From the NCBI RefSeq assembly GCF_028687635.1, contig NZ_JAQTZS010000004.1:1-64000 (forward strand): a stretch of DNA of 64,000 nucleotides. Direction: 5' to 3'. The stretch is from Malikia sp. (GTDB lineage Bacteria > Pseudomonadota > Gammaproteobacteria > Burkholderiales > Burkholderiaceae_C). Below the pieces are notes generated by a model. That model saw only the letters and a program-made list of their open reading frames with translations. It was not told the DNA's origin and made no database searches. The position numbers and the translations under genes were made by a program. Of the stretch, positions 10,196 to 18,656 are shown piece after piece (position 1 is the first letter of the stretch; each line of letters starts with the position of its first letter).

Positions 10196-12333
10196 GCCTG
10201 TGCTCCTTCTTCCTGGTCGACGATCAGTTCAAGCTCATCCAGGCTGAATCGGTACTCGCAATCCAGCCCGTCAGGAATGACAAACAAGTCGCCGCTGGAA
10301 TGTTGGCCGACGACCCGGCCAGCTTTTCCGATAGCGGAACCTAGGATTGCCACTCGCTTCCCGCCCAGACCAGGCCTTTCATTGACATCTGCGGGCCTGT
10401 CTCCCGCGGCCTCTGGCCGCGCTCCATCCCCTTCGCCGCCAGCGGCGGCGACTGATTCATCCTCCAAGCCCCGCATCGCGGCAGCGATGCCTGACCTGAC
10501 CTCCTTCTCGCGCGCCTTCGGCTTGGTCGGCGCCTCGGCCTTGCGCTTGCCCCGGCCGCGCCCGGGTTCGCCCTTGCGCGAGCCGCGCGCAGCAGGGCCG
10601 TCACTGGCTACTGCCTCCCCCCGCACCCCATTGGCTTGCGCAGCAGGGGGAAGGGGTAGATCCGCTTTCGCAGCCTCGGCGGCCTTCACGGCCTTGACCG
10701 CCGCGCGCGTGCGCGCCTTGACTTCGGCCTGTACGAGAGCCGGATCGATGCCGAATTCGCTCGCCACCAGCCGCAGCCCGACGTTGGTATCGGATTCGTC
10801 GAGCCAGTGCAGATAGCCCACGTCGGCAAACATCACCAGCAGCAGCACGGCCTTGGTCGGGTCGGTATCTCCGTCCTTGACCCAGTCCAGCAAGCCCTGC
10901 TTGGGCGCGACCTTGCCCAACTCAAGCAGCTTGCACAGACGCCCGCACTGCTCCTGGTTGAGCTTGTGCGCGTAGGCCATGGCCAGGTGGCGCATCAGCG
11001 CCGGCCAGGTCATCACTTCGTCGCGGCCTTCGGTGATCTCGCGCCAGGTGGTCACCAGCAGCAGCCAGCGCCACTCGGTTTCGTACTCGGTCTTGGCTTC
11101 GGCCTTGGCCTTCTCGGCAGCCGCCTTTTTCTGGTTCTGGTTGTACAGCTCCTGGTCGCCGGCTTCCTCGGCGCGGCCGGCAGCCTTCAGCAGCTGGGCC
11201 ACCACGTCGTTCGGCAGGCAGGCCAGCAGCTCGCCATCCTTGTAGGGGTTGGCGACCAACACTGGGACGATGCCTTGCTCCGCCATCACCTTGCCGATGA
11301 TGGCCCGCAGCGGCTGGCTGGTCGGGCTGTCAGCCGGATCGTCAAGCCGGCAGTGGCCGTCAACCCGGCTCTGAAAGGTCATGGGCATCAGCGCCTTGGC
11401 ATCGCGGCCTTCGATGATGACCTGGCCGCGCTCATGCGCCTCGCGCTTGGTACGGGTGGCCAGCGCCTCGCGCTTGGCCTGGTGGCAGCCCGGGTTGATG
11501 CACAGATCCTCGCCATCGACGTCGGCGAAAAGGTCCGGGTCGGCGCCGGTGCGCTTGGGGCAGGTGGCGCAGCTTCCGCTGGCCGGCACCAGGTTGGCGT
11601 CGTGGATGTCAAACGGTGCATCGCTCAGCTTGAGCATGTAGTGATTGCGCACCAGGCGCTGGGCTTGCCGGTATGACCTGGCGGCATTCTCGCCATTGGA
11701 GTCGGCGGCAATGTCCTTGACTGCCGCGGCCTGCAGCTTGGTGTCAGGGATGCGCGCGATCAGCAGCGCGTGGCTGGCGTCCATGCGACCCTGGCGCAGC
11801 GCCTCGCGTCCGTCGGGGCCCAGCTCAAGTAGCTTGAGCCGGGCATAGACGTAGCTGCGGCTCTTGCCGATCTTGGCGCCCACGGCCTCGGCGCTCAGCT
11901 GGCTGTGCCGCATCAGGGTCTCGTAGCCTTCGGCCTCTTCAAGCTCGGTCAGTCCGTCGCGCTGCAAGTTCTCGATCAGCTGGATTTCGAGCACTTCGTC
12001 ATCGGTCAGCGACCGCACCATGGCCGGCACCGTCGCCAGCCCGGCGATCTGGCAGGCGCGGAAACGGCGCTCGCCGGCGACGATCTCATGCGTCGGGCGC
12101 GGTTGCAGTCCGCCGCTGGCCGCGTGGATGTCGAAGGTCTCCTGCAGGCGGTGGCCCGGCAGCGGCCGCACCAGGATGGGCTGGTGCACGCCGGTGGCGC
12201 GGATGCTCTCGGCCAGCTCCTGCAGCTTGGCCGGGTCGAATTGCTTGCGCGGGTTGGTCGGGCTGGTCACCAGCACTGGCAGCGGCAGGTGGTCGAAGTG
12301 GTCGACCTCGGGCAGTGGGTGGCTTGGGTTCAT
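10192..12333 (-). CDS. ParB/Spo0J-like DNA-binding protein (713 aa)
   Basis: SPTNPRKQFDPAKLQELAESIRATGVHQPILVRPL...EIVAGERRFRACQIAGLATVPAMV...LIENLQRDGLTELEEAEGYETL = ParB N-terminal and HTH. Confidence 0.88.
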   Translation of the reverse strand: MNPSHPLPEVDHFDHLPLPVLVTSPTNPRKQFDPAKLQELAESIRATGVHQPILVRPLPGHRLQETFDIHAASGGLQPRPTHEIVAGERRFRACQIAGLATVPAMVRSLTDDEVLEIQLIENLQRDGLTELEEAEGYETLMRHSQLSAEAVGAKIGKSRSYVYARLKLLELGPDGREALRQGRMDASHALLIARIPDTKLQAAAVKDIAADSNGENAARSYRQAQRLVRNHYMLKLSDAPFDIHDANLVPASGSCATCPKRTGADPDLFADVDGEDLCINPGCHQAKREALATRTKREAHERGQVIIEGRDAKALMPMTFQSRVDGHCRLDDPADSPTSQPLRAIIGKVMAEQGIVPVLVANPYKDGELLACLPNDVVAQLLKAAGRAEEAGDQELYNQNQKKAAAEKAKAEAKTEYETEWRWLLLVTTWREITEGRDEVMTWPALMRHLAMAYAHKLNQEQCGRLCKLLELGKVAPKQGLLDWVKDGDTDPTKAVLLLVMFADVGYLHWLDESDTNVGLRLVASEFGIDPALVQAEVKARTRAAVKAVKAAEAAKADLPLPPAAQANGVRGEAVASDGPAARGSRKGEPGRGRGKRKAEAPTKPKAREKEVRSGIAAAMRGLEDESVAAAGGEGDGARPEAAGDRPADVNERPGLGGKRVAILGSAIGKAGRVVGQHSSGDLFVIPDGLDCEYRFSLDELELIVDQEEGAQA

Positions 12334-12890
12334 GATGCGCTCCGGGTCTGGTAGGTTGCGGCTTGGACCAGCTGGCTCATCTGCCCGCTGGTGGCCAGGT
12401 CCGACCAGGTCGCCACGCTGGCCACCGTCAGTTCCAGGCGCGTGGCCAGCTCGATCTCAAGCTGGGCGCCCTTGCTGGCCTGACTGCCAGGAAGCACCGC
12501 CAGCGCCGCGCAGTCGCACAACCCCTTGATGTCGGCGCGCATGTGCTGGGCCCAGGTTGCGCTTGCGGGCAGGCCGTTCTCAGCGGGGTTGACCACGGCA
12601 TAGCCCAGCGCGCGCAGCTGGGCCGCTGCCTCGTTGAAGGCGGGGTAGTTGTAGTCGGGCAGGCCCGTCATGGGGCCGCACAAATACAGACGCGGCCAGC
12701 CTGCGCGTGGGGTCGGCACCGATGCGTCGACCTCGGGCTGCAGGCCCCAGTCCTTGCGGGTGCGCGCCATGATGTCGAGCGCATAGGCCTGGGCTGCGCT
12801 GCAGGGGTAGCCGATGGCCGGCTGAAAGCTGCTGGTCAGGGAAACGCCGCCGGCGGGCGTGTCGGTGAGGGTCAGGGTGATCGATGGCAT
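12330..12890 (-). CDS. DUF4406-like (nucleoside deoxyribosyltransferase-fold) protein
   Basis: RLYLCGPMTGLPDYNYPAFNEAAAQLRALGYAVVNPAE. Confidence 0.8.
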   Translation of the reverse strand: MPSITLTLTDTPAGGVSLTSSFQPAIGYPCSAAQAYALDIMARTRKDWGLQPEVDASVPTPRAGWPRLYLCGPMTGLPDYNYPAFNEAAAQLRALGYAVVNPAENGLPASATWAQHMRADIKGLCDCAALAVLPGSQASKGAQLEIELATRLELTVASVATWSDLATSGQMSQLVQAATYQTRSAS

Positions 12891-12893
12891 GGT

Positions 12894-13097
12894 TCAGGCC
12901 TTGGATGCGAGGGGAAGCGTGGTGGTGATGGCATGCCCGCGATGGAACACAAATTCGTCGCCGCGCCGGCTGGGGTGCAGCAGGTGGTCCTGGCAGCCGG
13001 TCCGCAGCGTGCTGCTGGTCCAGTCGGCGCCCAGGTAGGGCTCGTGTGGCGGGGCGCCCAGCATGGGCAGGGCAATCGGTTCGGGCTGGATCTTCAT
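12894..13097 (-). CDS. Hypothetical phage protein
   Basis: 67 aa ORF in operon. Confidence 0.5.
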   Translation of the reverse strand: MKIQPEPIALPMLGAPPHEPYLGADWTSSTLRTGCQDHLLHPSRRGDEFVFHRGHAITTTLPLASKA

Positions 13098-13309
13098 GCC
13101 GAAGCCCTGTCGTCAGTAGTTGCCGTTTCTGGCGCGATCTGACGCAACTCAAATCGGGAGCAGGCTGTTCCAAGTCCAGCAGCAAAGACGTGTTGCTTCA
13201 CGACAGTGACGGTGGTGCCATCAAGACGCGCGCGGATGGTGAAGGCAACCACATTCTTGAGGTCAAGGCCAATCACGGCGGCCAGCTGTTGAGCAGCAGT
13301 GATCCTCAT
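13094..13309 (-). CDS. Hypothetical phage protein
   Basis: 71 aa ORF, 4-bp overlaps. Confidence 0.6.
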   Translation of the reverse strand: MRITAAQQLAAVIGLDLKNVVAFTIRARLDGTTVTVVKQHVFAAGLGTACSRFELRQIAPETATTDDRASA

Positions 13310-13512
13310 GCCGCCACCTCGTCCAGTCGCTCGACATCGGTCACGACACAGCCTGTCACGCCCTCGGCCTTGCGCCGCGCGTCAACCGCATCAGCTGCCT
13401 TGAGCTGGATCGACGGCAGGGCGCCGTCCTCGGTCTGGATGGTCTGGCCGTAGCCGTCCCTGGGGTCGTAGGTGCAGCGGTAGCTGCGGGCGAGGGTGAC
13501 TTGCATCGGCAT
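13306..13512 (-). CDS. Hypothetical phage protein, first gene of the leftward operon
   Basis: 68 aa ORF with upstream RBS and promoter. Confidence 0.6.
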   Translation of the reverse strand: MPMQVTLARSYRCTYDPRDGYGQTIQTEDGALPSIQLKAADAVDARRKAEGVTGCVVTDVERLDEVAA

Positions 13513-13530
13513 CTCCTGTTTGACTAGAAC

Positions 13531-13560
13531 ATTATAAGATGACTGATCTTATTGATTCAA
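13531..13560 (-). promoter_or_regulatory. Leftward early promoter (PL-like) with embedded operator
   Basis: Minus strand TTGAAT-N18-TATAAT (-35 13555-13560, -10 13531-13536); palindrome ATAAGATgactgATCTTAT at 13534-13552 overlaps the -10. Confidence 0.8.
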
Positions 13561-13600
13561 TTTCTTATGTTTGATCCTTGTGTCGGTTTTGCATGGACGT

Positions 13601-13623
13601 AAAAAAACCGCCATCGGGCGGTT
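13601..13623 (-). terminator. Intrinsic terminator downstream of repressor gene
   Basis: Minus strand AACCGCCCGATGGCGGTTTTTTT. Confidence 0.8.
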
Positions 13624-13717
13624 GGGTTGATCGGATTGACGATGGGGTTCGGTCGGCTCTAGATTGTGAGTCGATCGGGCCTGTCAGACCGCAACCTGAA
13701 TTGCAAGATCTGAGCGC

Positions 13718-14209
13718 TCACGCGACTCGGTTTTCGGCGTCCGGAGTGTCGCCGGCGCTGGCTTGCTGCAACTTCTTTAGCGTCGCTCCTGCTTCTTCCA
13801 AGGTGGCTTGACCATTTAGCCACTTGATCATGACTCCACGGCCTGCATCCTGTAGCAAGGGAGAAAGGCCGTTGATGGCAGCCTGAACCTCTGCCAGCGC
13901 ACCTTCTATGCCGCGCGGGGCAGGCATAGACCGGATGACGGCAGAGGAAGCTTTGGCGGTCGGTGTCATGTCTCCCTCGCCGGTGGCGAGCCAAACTGCG
14001 TCAACCTCGCAGGCGATGGCAATCTGGACGGTGAACGCTGATTCGTAGGCTGATGACTCGATCTGAGAAATGTTGGACTGGGACACACCCACTGCTGCAG
14101 CAAGCTGACGCTGGTTCAGCTTTGCGTGCCTGCGGGCGTCTTTCACGCGTTTTCCGAAGTCTGTTGGCATGCGGCCCATGCTGCCTACCTTGTCGATCAT
14201 AGCGCTCAT
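13718..14209 (-). CDS. CI-like XRE-family repressor (no obvious S24 peptidase domain)
   Basis: FGKRVKDARRHAKLNQRQLAAAVGVSQSNISQIESS HTH; divergent from cro-like gene. Confidence 0.82.
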   Translation of the reverse strand: MSAMIDKVGSMGRMPTDFGKRVKDARRHAKLNQRQLAAAVGVSQSNISQIESSAYESAFTVQIAIACEVDAVWLATGEGDMTPTAKASSAVIRSMPAPRGIEGALAEVQAAINGLSPLLQDAGRGVMIKWLNGQATLEEAGATLKKLQQASAGDTPDAENRVA

Positions 14210-14212
14210 GCG

Positions 14213-14240
14213 TTTAAGAAGTTGTCTTATAATTTGTGGA
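14213..14240 (+). promoter_or_regulatory. cro-like promoter/operator region
   Basis: TTTAAGAAGTTGTCTTATAATTTGTGGATG: TAAGA-N5-TCTTA inverted repeat merges into TATAAT (14228-14233); ATG 6 nt downstream of the -10. Confidence 0.65.
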
Positions 14241-14449
14241 TGGACTGGAAATATGTCATCGACAGAGCACAGGATCGACACAAACTGAATCAGCGTCAGC
14301 TCGCCGTGCACGCTGGATGCACACAGTCAGCCATATCGCAGCTCTACAACAGCAAGGCCGTAGATCCGCGCTACAGCATTGGAGCCAAGCTCATTGAGAT
14401 GGCAAGTACCGAGCCGGATGTCGTCGAGGCAGACAAGGCTGGGTTGTGA
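14240..14449 (+). CDS. Cro-like HTH protein
   Basis: MDWKYVIDRAQDRHKLNQRQLAVHAGCTQSAISQLYNSKAVDPRYSIGAKL; divergent from repressor. Confidence 0.78.
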   Translation: MDWKYVIDRAQDRHKLNQRQLAVHAGCTQSAISQLYNSKAVDPRYSIGAKLIEMASTEPDVVEADKAGL

Positions 14450-14543
14450 TTTCTTCTTCCGTCTTTCATGTTTGGTTCCTCCCTACAGCCAGTGTCGCAC
14501 CGGCCAGGAATCGTGTCACTAGCAGCATTTTCTGAGGTCTGCC

Positions 14544-15011
14544 ATGCAATTGCTCGACGCCGCCTACCACACCGTTCACGACTACCCCGGCGGCGCGCCA
14601 TCGCTGGCCCCGCGCATGGGCAAGAGCCCCCATACCCTGAACCACGAGGTCACCGGCAACGGCAGCGCCAAGTTCGGCTTGGTTGACGCGGTCAAGACCT
14701 GCCAGCTGACGGGCGACTACCGCATCCTGTACGCCTTCGCCGAGGCCTGCGGTCACGTCTGCATCCCCATGCCGGCCGATTCTGCAGCAGATGCCCAGGG
14801 AGTGCTGCACCAGATGGCCGAAGCCTCACGCGAGTTCTCGGAGCTGTGCGCCGAGGTCTGCACCTCGGCCGCCGACGGCCACATCAGCGACAACGAGCTC
14901 GAGCGCATCGGTCGCGAGCGGCTTGACCTCATGGGGGCACTGGCCCGACTGGGCGAGGCGGTGCTGTCCCTGAACCAGGCTGGCAAGCCGCGCCATCTGC
15001 GGGGGGAGTGA
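14544..15011 (+). CDS. Phage regulatory CII-like protein (Phage_CP76-type)
   Basis: MQLLDAAYHTVHDYPGGAPSLAPRMGKSPHTLNHEVTGNGSAKFGLVDAVKTCQLTGDYRILYAFAEACG. Confidence 0.75.
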   Translation: MQLLDAAYHTVHDYPGGAPSLAPRMGKSPHTLNHEVTGNGSAKFGLVDAVKTCQLTGDYRILYAFAEACGHVCIPMPADSAADAQGVLHQMAEASREFSELCAEVCTSAADGHISDNELERIGRERLDLMGALARLGEAVLSLNQAGKPRHLRGE

Positions 15012-15014
15012 TCC

Positions 15015-15308
15015 ATGCGCCCCGCATCTGAAGTCCGCACCGCGCTGCTGCAAGCCGTCCGCCATTGCCACGGCCTGGGCCAGAGCCCGACGCTGCTTGA
15101 GCTGGCCCACCAGGCCCAGGTCGGCGTGGCTGCAGCGACCCACACAGTCAAGAACCTGCGCCGCGCTGGCCTGCTGCAGATCTGCGGCACGCGCCGGGTG
15201 GCCTACCGGAACCGCCCTGTGGCGGAGTACGCGCCGGTCAGCCAGCCGATCGAGCTGGCAGCCGTGCATTCCCTGCAATCGACCCTGCACAGCTGGGTCA
15301 AACCTTAA
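15015..15308 (+). CDS. Winged-helix-like phage protein
   Basis: SPTLLELAHQAQVGVAAATHTVKNLRRAGLLQICGTRRVAYRNRPVAEY. Confidence 0.65.
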   Translation: MRPASEVRTALLQAVRHCHGLGQSPTLLELAHQAQVGVAAATHTVKNLRRAGLLQICGTRRVAYRNRPVAEYAPVSQPIELAAVHSLQSTLHSWVKP

Positions 15309-15391
15309 CCCTCCATGACATTTGCACCAGTGCCGCCAGCGGTGGACACGCCGGCCTGGGCTGACATCACCCTGAATCCGAGAGGTGCCGC

Positions 15392-17965
15392 ATGAACCGC
15401 GCACCTCTGCCTCCCATCAACTTCAACGCCCTGTCCGATGCGCTGCTGTCGCGCGCCGACCAGATCGTGCCGGTCTGGCTGCCGGGCGGTCGCCGCGTCG
15501 GCCATGAGTGGGTCTGCGGCGGCCTGCACGGTGGCGAGGGCACCAGTTGCTCGGTCAACCTGCGCACCGGCCGCTGGGCCGACTTCGCTTCCGATGAAAA
15601 GGGCGGCGACCTGGTCAGCCTGTACGCTGCTATCCACGGCCTCGATCAGGGCAGGGCAGCTGTCGCCGTCGCGCACGACGAAGGGCTGGAAGACGTAGCC
15701 GGCGTGCAGCATGACACCAGCCATCAGCGGCCGGAGCGTCCCGAGCCGCCGCCGCCCACGGCCAAGCCCGCCCGCCAGGAAGAGGGCTGGACCACGGTGC
15801 GCCCGGTGCCGCCTGGCATGCCGGCGCCTACCTTCCGACATTACAGCCGGCCGGCCAGCGACATCGTGCGCACGGCCGAATACCGCCTGGGCGATGAGCT
15901 GCACGGCTACGTCGTGCGCTTCCGCACAAGCGACGGCGGCAAAGATGATCTGCCCTATACCTGGTGCACCAGCGCGCGCGATGGCGCTGCAAAATGGCAC
16001 TGGCGGCAGTTCGACGAACCGCGCCCGCTCTACCTGCCCGGCCACAGCCTGCCCGCCGGCCGCACCGTGATCCTGGTCGAGGGCGAGCGCAAGGGCGAGG
16101 TGCTGCAGCAGCTGCTCGACGCGCAAGCCCCGGGCATCTACTGCGTGGTGGGCTGGCCGGGTGGCTGCAAGGCCTGGGCCAAGGCGGACTGGTCGTGGAT
16201 CGCCGGCGCCACTGTGCTGGCCTGGCCCGACACCGACAGCAAGCGTGTGCCGCTGCCGCCCAAGGAAGCCAACGCCTGCGCCGACGATGCCGAGCGTGAC
16301 GCCCTTAGGGCCAGCAAACCTTACCTGCCCGCCCACAAGCAACCCGGCATGGCCGCGATGCTGGGCATCGGCCGCCTGCTCGAGCGCGAGCACGGCTGCA
16401 AGGTCCAGCTGCTGGCCATTGATGGCCCGGGCATCAAGCCTGACGGCTGGGACGCTGCCGACGCGATCGAGACCGACGGCTGGGACTTTGCGCGCGTGCT
16501 GGCCTTCTTTGCCACCGCCTACGCGCTGCCGCCCGAGGTCGACCAGCCGACCACGCCAGAGCCGCCGGTGGCAAAAAAAATCGATGGCCCCGTTGGCACT
16601 GACGGCAGCGATTCCCCTGATTCGCCTGCGGCGCTGCCCTGGTGGCTCGAGTGCTTCTACGACGCTGACAAGGGCCGCTGGAACTTGAGCCGCAAGACCG
16701 TGATCCTGGCGCTGCGCCACGATCCCGCGCTGCAGGGCGTGCTGGGCTACAACGAGCTGTCCAACACCATGGAGGCGCGCCGTGACTGGCCTTTCCCGCA
16801 CGGCCGGGCCGGCAAGATCACCGGCGCCGTCGACCTGCTGCTGGGCAACTGGCTGAGCCGGCGCTACGGCCTGCCGTCCATCACTCGCCAGGCCATCATG
16901 GAGGCAATGGAGACCATCGCCTACGAAAACCCATGGCATCCGGTTAGGGAGTGGCTGGGCGGGCTGCAGTGGGACGGCAAGAGCCGGTCTGACAAGTGGC
17001 TCATCCATGCCATCGGCGAGACCGCCGAGACGCTCGACCCCACGATGCACGAGTACCTGGCGCTGGTCGGCCGCTTCTGGCTGATCGGCATGGTCATGCG
17101 CGTGATGCAGCCCGGCAGCAAGTTTGACTATTGCCCGGTGCTCGAAGGCCCGGGTGGTCTGTTCAAATCCACCATGGTTGAAACCTTGGCTGGTGTCGCC
17201 TGGTACAGCGACGCGCCGTTCGAAATCGGGAAGGGCAAGGAGTCACAGGAACAGGTGCAGGGCATCTGGGGGTACGAACTGGGCGAGCTGTCCCAGATGG
17301 GTAAGGCTGAGATCACCGCCATCAAGGCATTCATCAGTTCGAAAGTTGACCGCTACCGTCCAGCCTATGGCCGTGTGGTCGAGGAATACCCGCGCCAGTG
17401 CGTGCTGGTAGGCACCACCAACGAATTCACTTACCTGCGCGATCGCACCGGAAACCGACGTTTCTGGCCGATCCCGGTGCGCAATCCGATCCGGATCGCA
17501 TGGCTGGCCAAATGGCGCGATCAGCTTTTTGCCGAGGCCTTCACGCTCTATGCCGAGGGAATAAGCTGCATCCCGACCCGCGAGCAGGAAGACCGCCTGT
17601 TTGCTCCGGTGCAAGAGTCGCGCCTGATCGAAACTGCTGTCACCAGCGAGCTGCTGGCCGTGCTGACCCGTCAGCCCACTGCCACCGGCATTGGCGCCAT
17701 CGTCAACCAGCTGACGGACTTCGTCACGCTGGCCCAGCTGGTGAAGGCGCTCGACATGGATGCGGGCAAGTCGACGGCTGGCCTGGAATCGCAGATCCGC
17801 AGCTGGATGACGCACCAGGGCTGGCAGCACAAGAAGAAGCAGGTCAACGGCGTGCGCGCTCATGGTTGGGAGAGGCCGGCCGATTGGCCCGCCCCCGATA
17901 CCGACATGCCAGCAGCGGACGCTGGGGCATCTACCGAACCGCCGGCAGACGATGAACCGTTCTGA
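15392..17965 (+). CDS. VapE-family (PF05272-like) primase-helicase replication protein
   Basis: EGPGGLFKSTMVETLAGVAWYSDAPFEIGKGKESQEQVQGIWGYELGELSQMGKAEITAIKAFISSKVDRYRPAYGR...TNEFTYLRDRTGNRRFWPIPV. Confidence 0.9.
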   Translation: MNRAPLPPINFNALSDALLSRADQIVPVWLPGGRRVGHEWVCGGLHGGEGTSCSVNLRTGRWADFASDEKGGDLVSLYAAIHGLDQGRAAVAVAHDEGLEDVAGVQHDTSHQRPERPEPPPPTAKPARQEEGWTTVRPVPPGMPAPTFRHYSRPASDIVRTAEYRLGDELHGYVVRFRTSDGGKDDLPYTWCTSARDGAAKWHWRQFDEPRPLYLPGHSLPAGRTVILVEGERKGEVLQQLLDAQAPGIYCVVGWPGGCKAWAKADWSWIAGATVLAWPDTDSKRVPLPPKEANACADDAERDALRASKPYLPAHKQPGMAAMLGIGRLLEREHGCKVQLLAIDGPGIKPDGWDAADAIETDGWDFARVLAFFATAYALPPEVDQPTTPEPPVAKKIDGPVGTDGSDSPDSPAALPWWLECFYDADKGRWNLSRKTVILALRHDPALQGVLGYNELSNTMEARRDWPFPHGRAGKITGAVDLLLGNWLSRRYGLPSITRQAIMEAMETIAYENPWHPVREWLGGLQWDGKSRSDKWLIHAIGETAETLDPTMHEYLALVGRFWLIGMVMRVMQPGSKFDYCPVLEGPGGLFKSTMVETLAGVAWYSDAPFEIGKGKESQEQVQGIWGYELGELSQMGKAEITAIKAFISSKVDRYRPAYGRVVEEYPRQCVLVGTTNEFTYLRDRTGNRRFWPIPVRNPIRIAWLAKWRDQLFAEAFTLYAEGISCIPTREQEDRLFAPVQESRLIETAVTSELLAVLTRQPTATGIGAIVNQLTDFVTLAQLVKALDMDAGKSTAGLESQIRSWMTHQGWQHKKKQVNGVRAHGWERPADWPAPDTDMPAADAGASTEPPADDEPF

Positions 17966-18120
17966 CCGTCACTCCATCACCACACAGGACACGGCGCTGA
18001 ATGGCGCCCGTGTGCTGGTCTCACGCGCCGAGTGCGAATGGGATGCGGAACGCACTGGGGCCGAGCGCCCCAGCCAGCACGCGGGCGCATGGATGCGCGT
18101 GGCTCAGGCAGTGCCCTGAG

Positions 18121-18343
18121 TGTCCAAGTGTCCAGGGTGGCCGGCGTTTTCCATGGAAGCGTATTGGCAGCTATAGGGCCTGAATCAGCAGGTCGAGCTG
18201 CTGCATTGTCCAAAGCCAGGCCATCCCCGGCCACCACCCCCAAGGCAGGCGCAGGCAGGCAGGCAGGTGCCTAGGCGCGTGCGCACACGCGCGGACACAT
18301 TAATTCTCATTACCTCTCTATAGAAAGGATGGACAGTTGGACA
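18121..18343. repeat. Inverted iteron-like repeats flanking hairpin and AT-rich patch (candidate origin)
   Basis: TGTCCAAGTGTCCA (18121-18134) versus TGGACAGTTGGACA (18330-18343) inverted; GCGCGTG-CGCA-CACGCGC hairpin 18275-18292; AT-rich 18298-18330. Confidence 0.5.
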
Positions 18344-18654
18344 CTTCAAGGACCGCAGTAGATGTCGAACAGGCGATTCGTGACATCAAGTCCCTCATGC
18401 CCGAGACCTACCATGCCATCCTTGAGCGGGCCAAGGACTCGGATCTGGGCCGCCAGGCCTATGCACTTGTCAGGCGCGGCATCAAGGGCGAGGCCAACTG
18501 CTTCTATGCGATGGAGCGGGGCCGCGTGGTAGGCGCGCCGTTCAGCATGCCCGACGTGACAGCCGAGATGGCGCGCTACATGGTGCAGTTTGGCTGCAGC
18601 TTCATGATCATGTGGCAGCCCGACAGCGCGCGCCAGTCGGCGCCGGGAGCTTGA
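18337..18654 (+). CDS. Hypothetical phage protein
   Basis: ORF 105 aa with non-ATG (TTG) first start; true start may be downstream. Confidence 0.55.
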   Translation: MDTSRTAVDVEQAIRDIKSLMPETYHAILERAKDSDLGRQAYALVRRGIKGEANCFYAMERGRVVGAPFSMPDVTAEMARYMVQFGCSFMIMWQPDSARQSAPGA

Positions 18655-18656
18655 CC

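Noticed and set aside
13578-13811. 77-aa plus-strand ORF between PL and the repressor
   Set aside because: Runs through the repressor terminator and antisense to the repressor; no RBS or family signal.
15305-17050. 581-aa minus-strand ORF opposite the VapE gene
   Set aside because: Compositional shadow ORF.
17977-18274. Several small ORFs between VapE and 18337
   Set aside because: Arg/Ala-rich compositional ORFs in multiple frames; the region looks non-coding with repeats.
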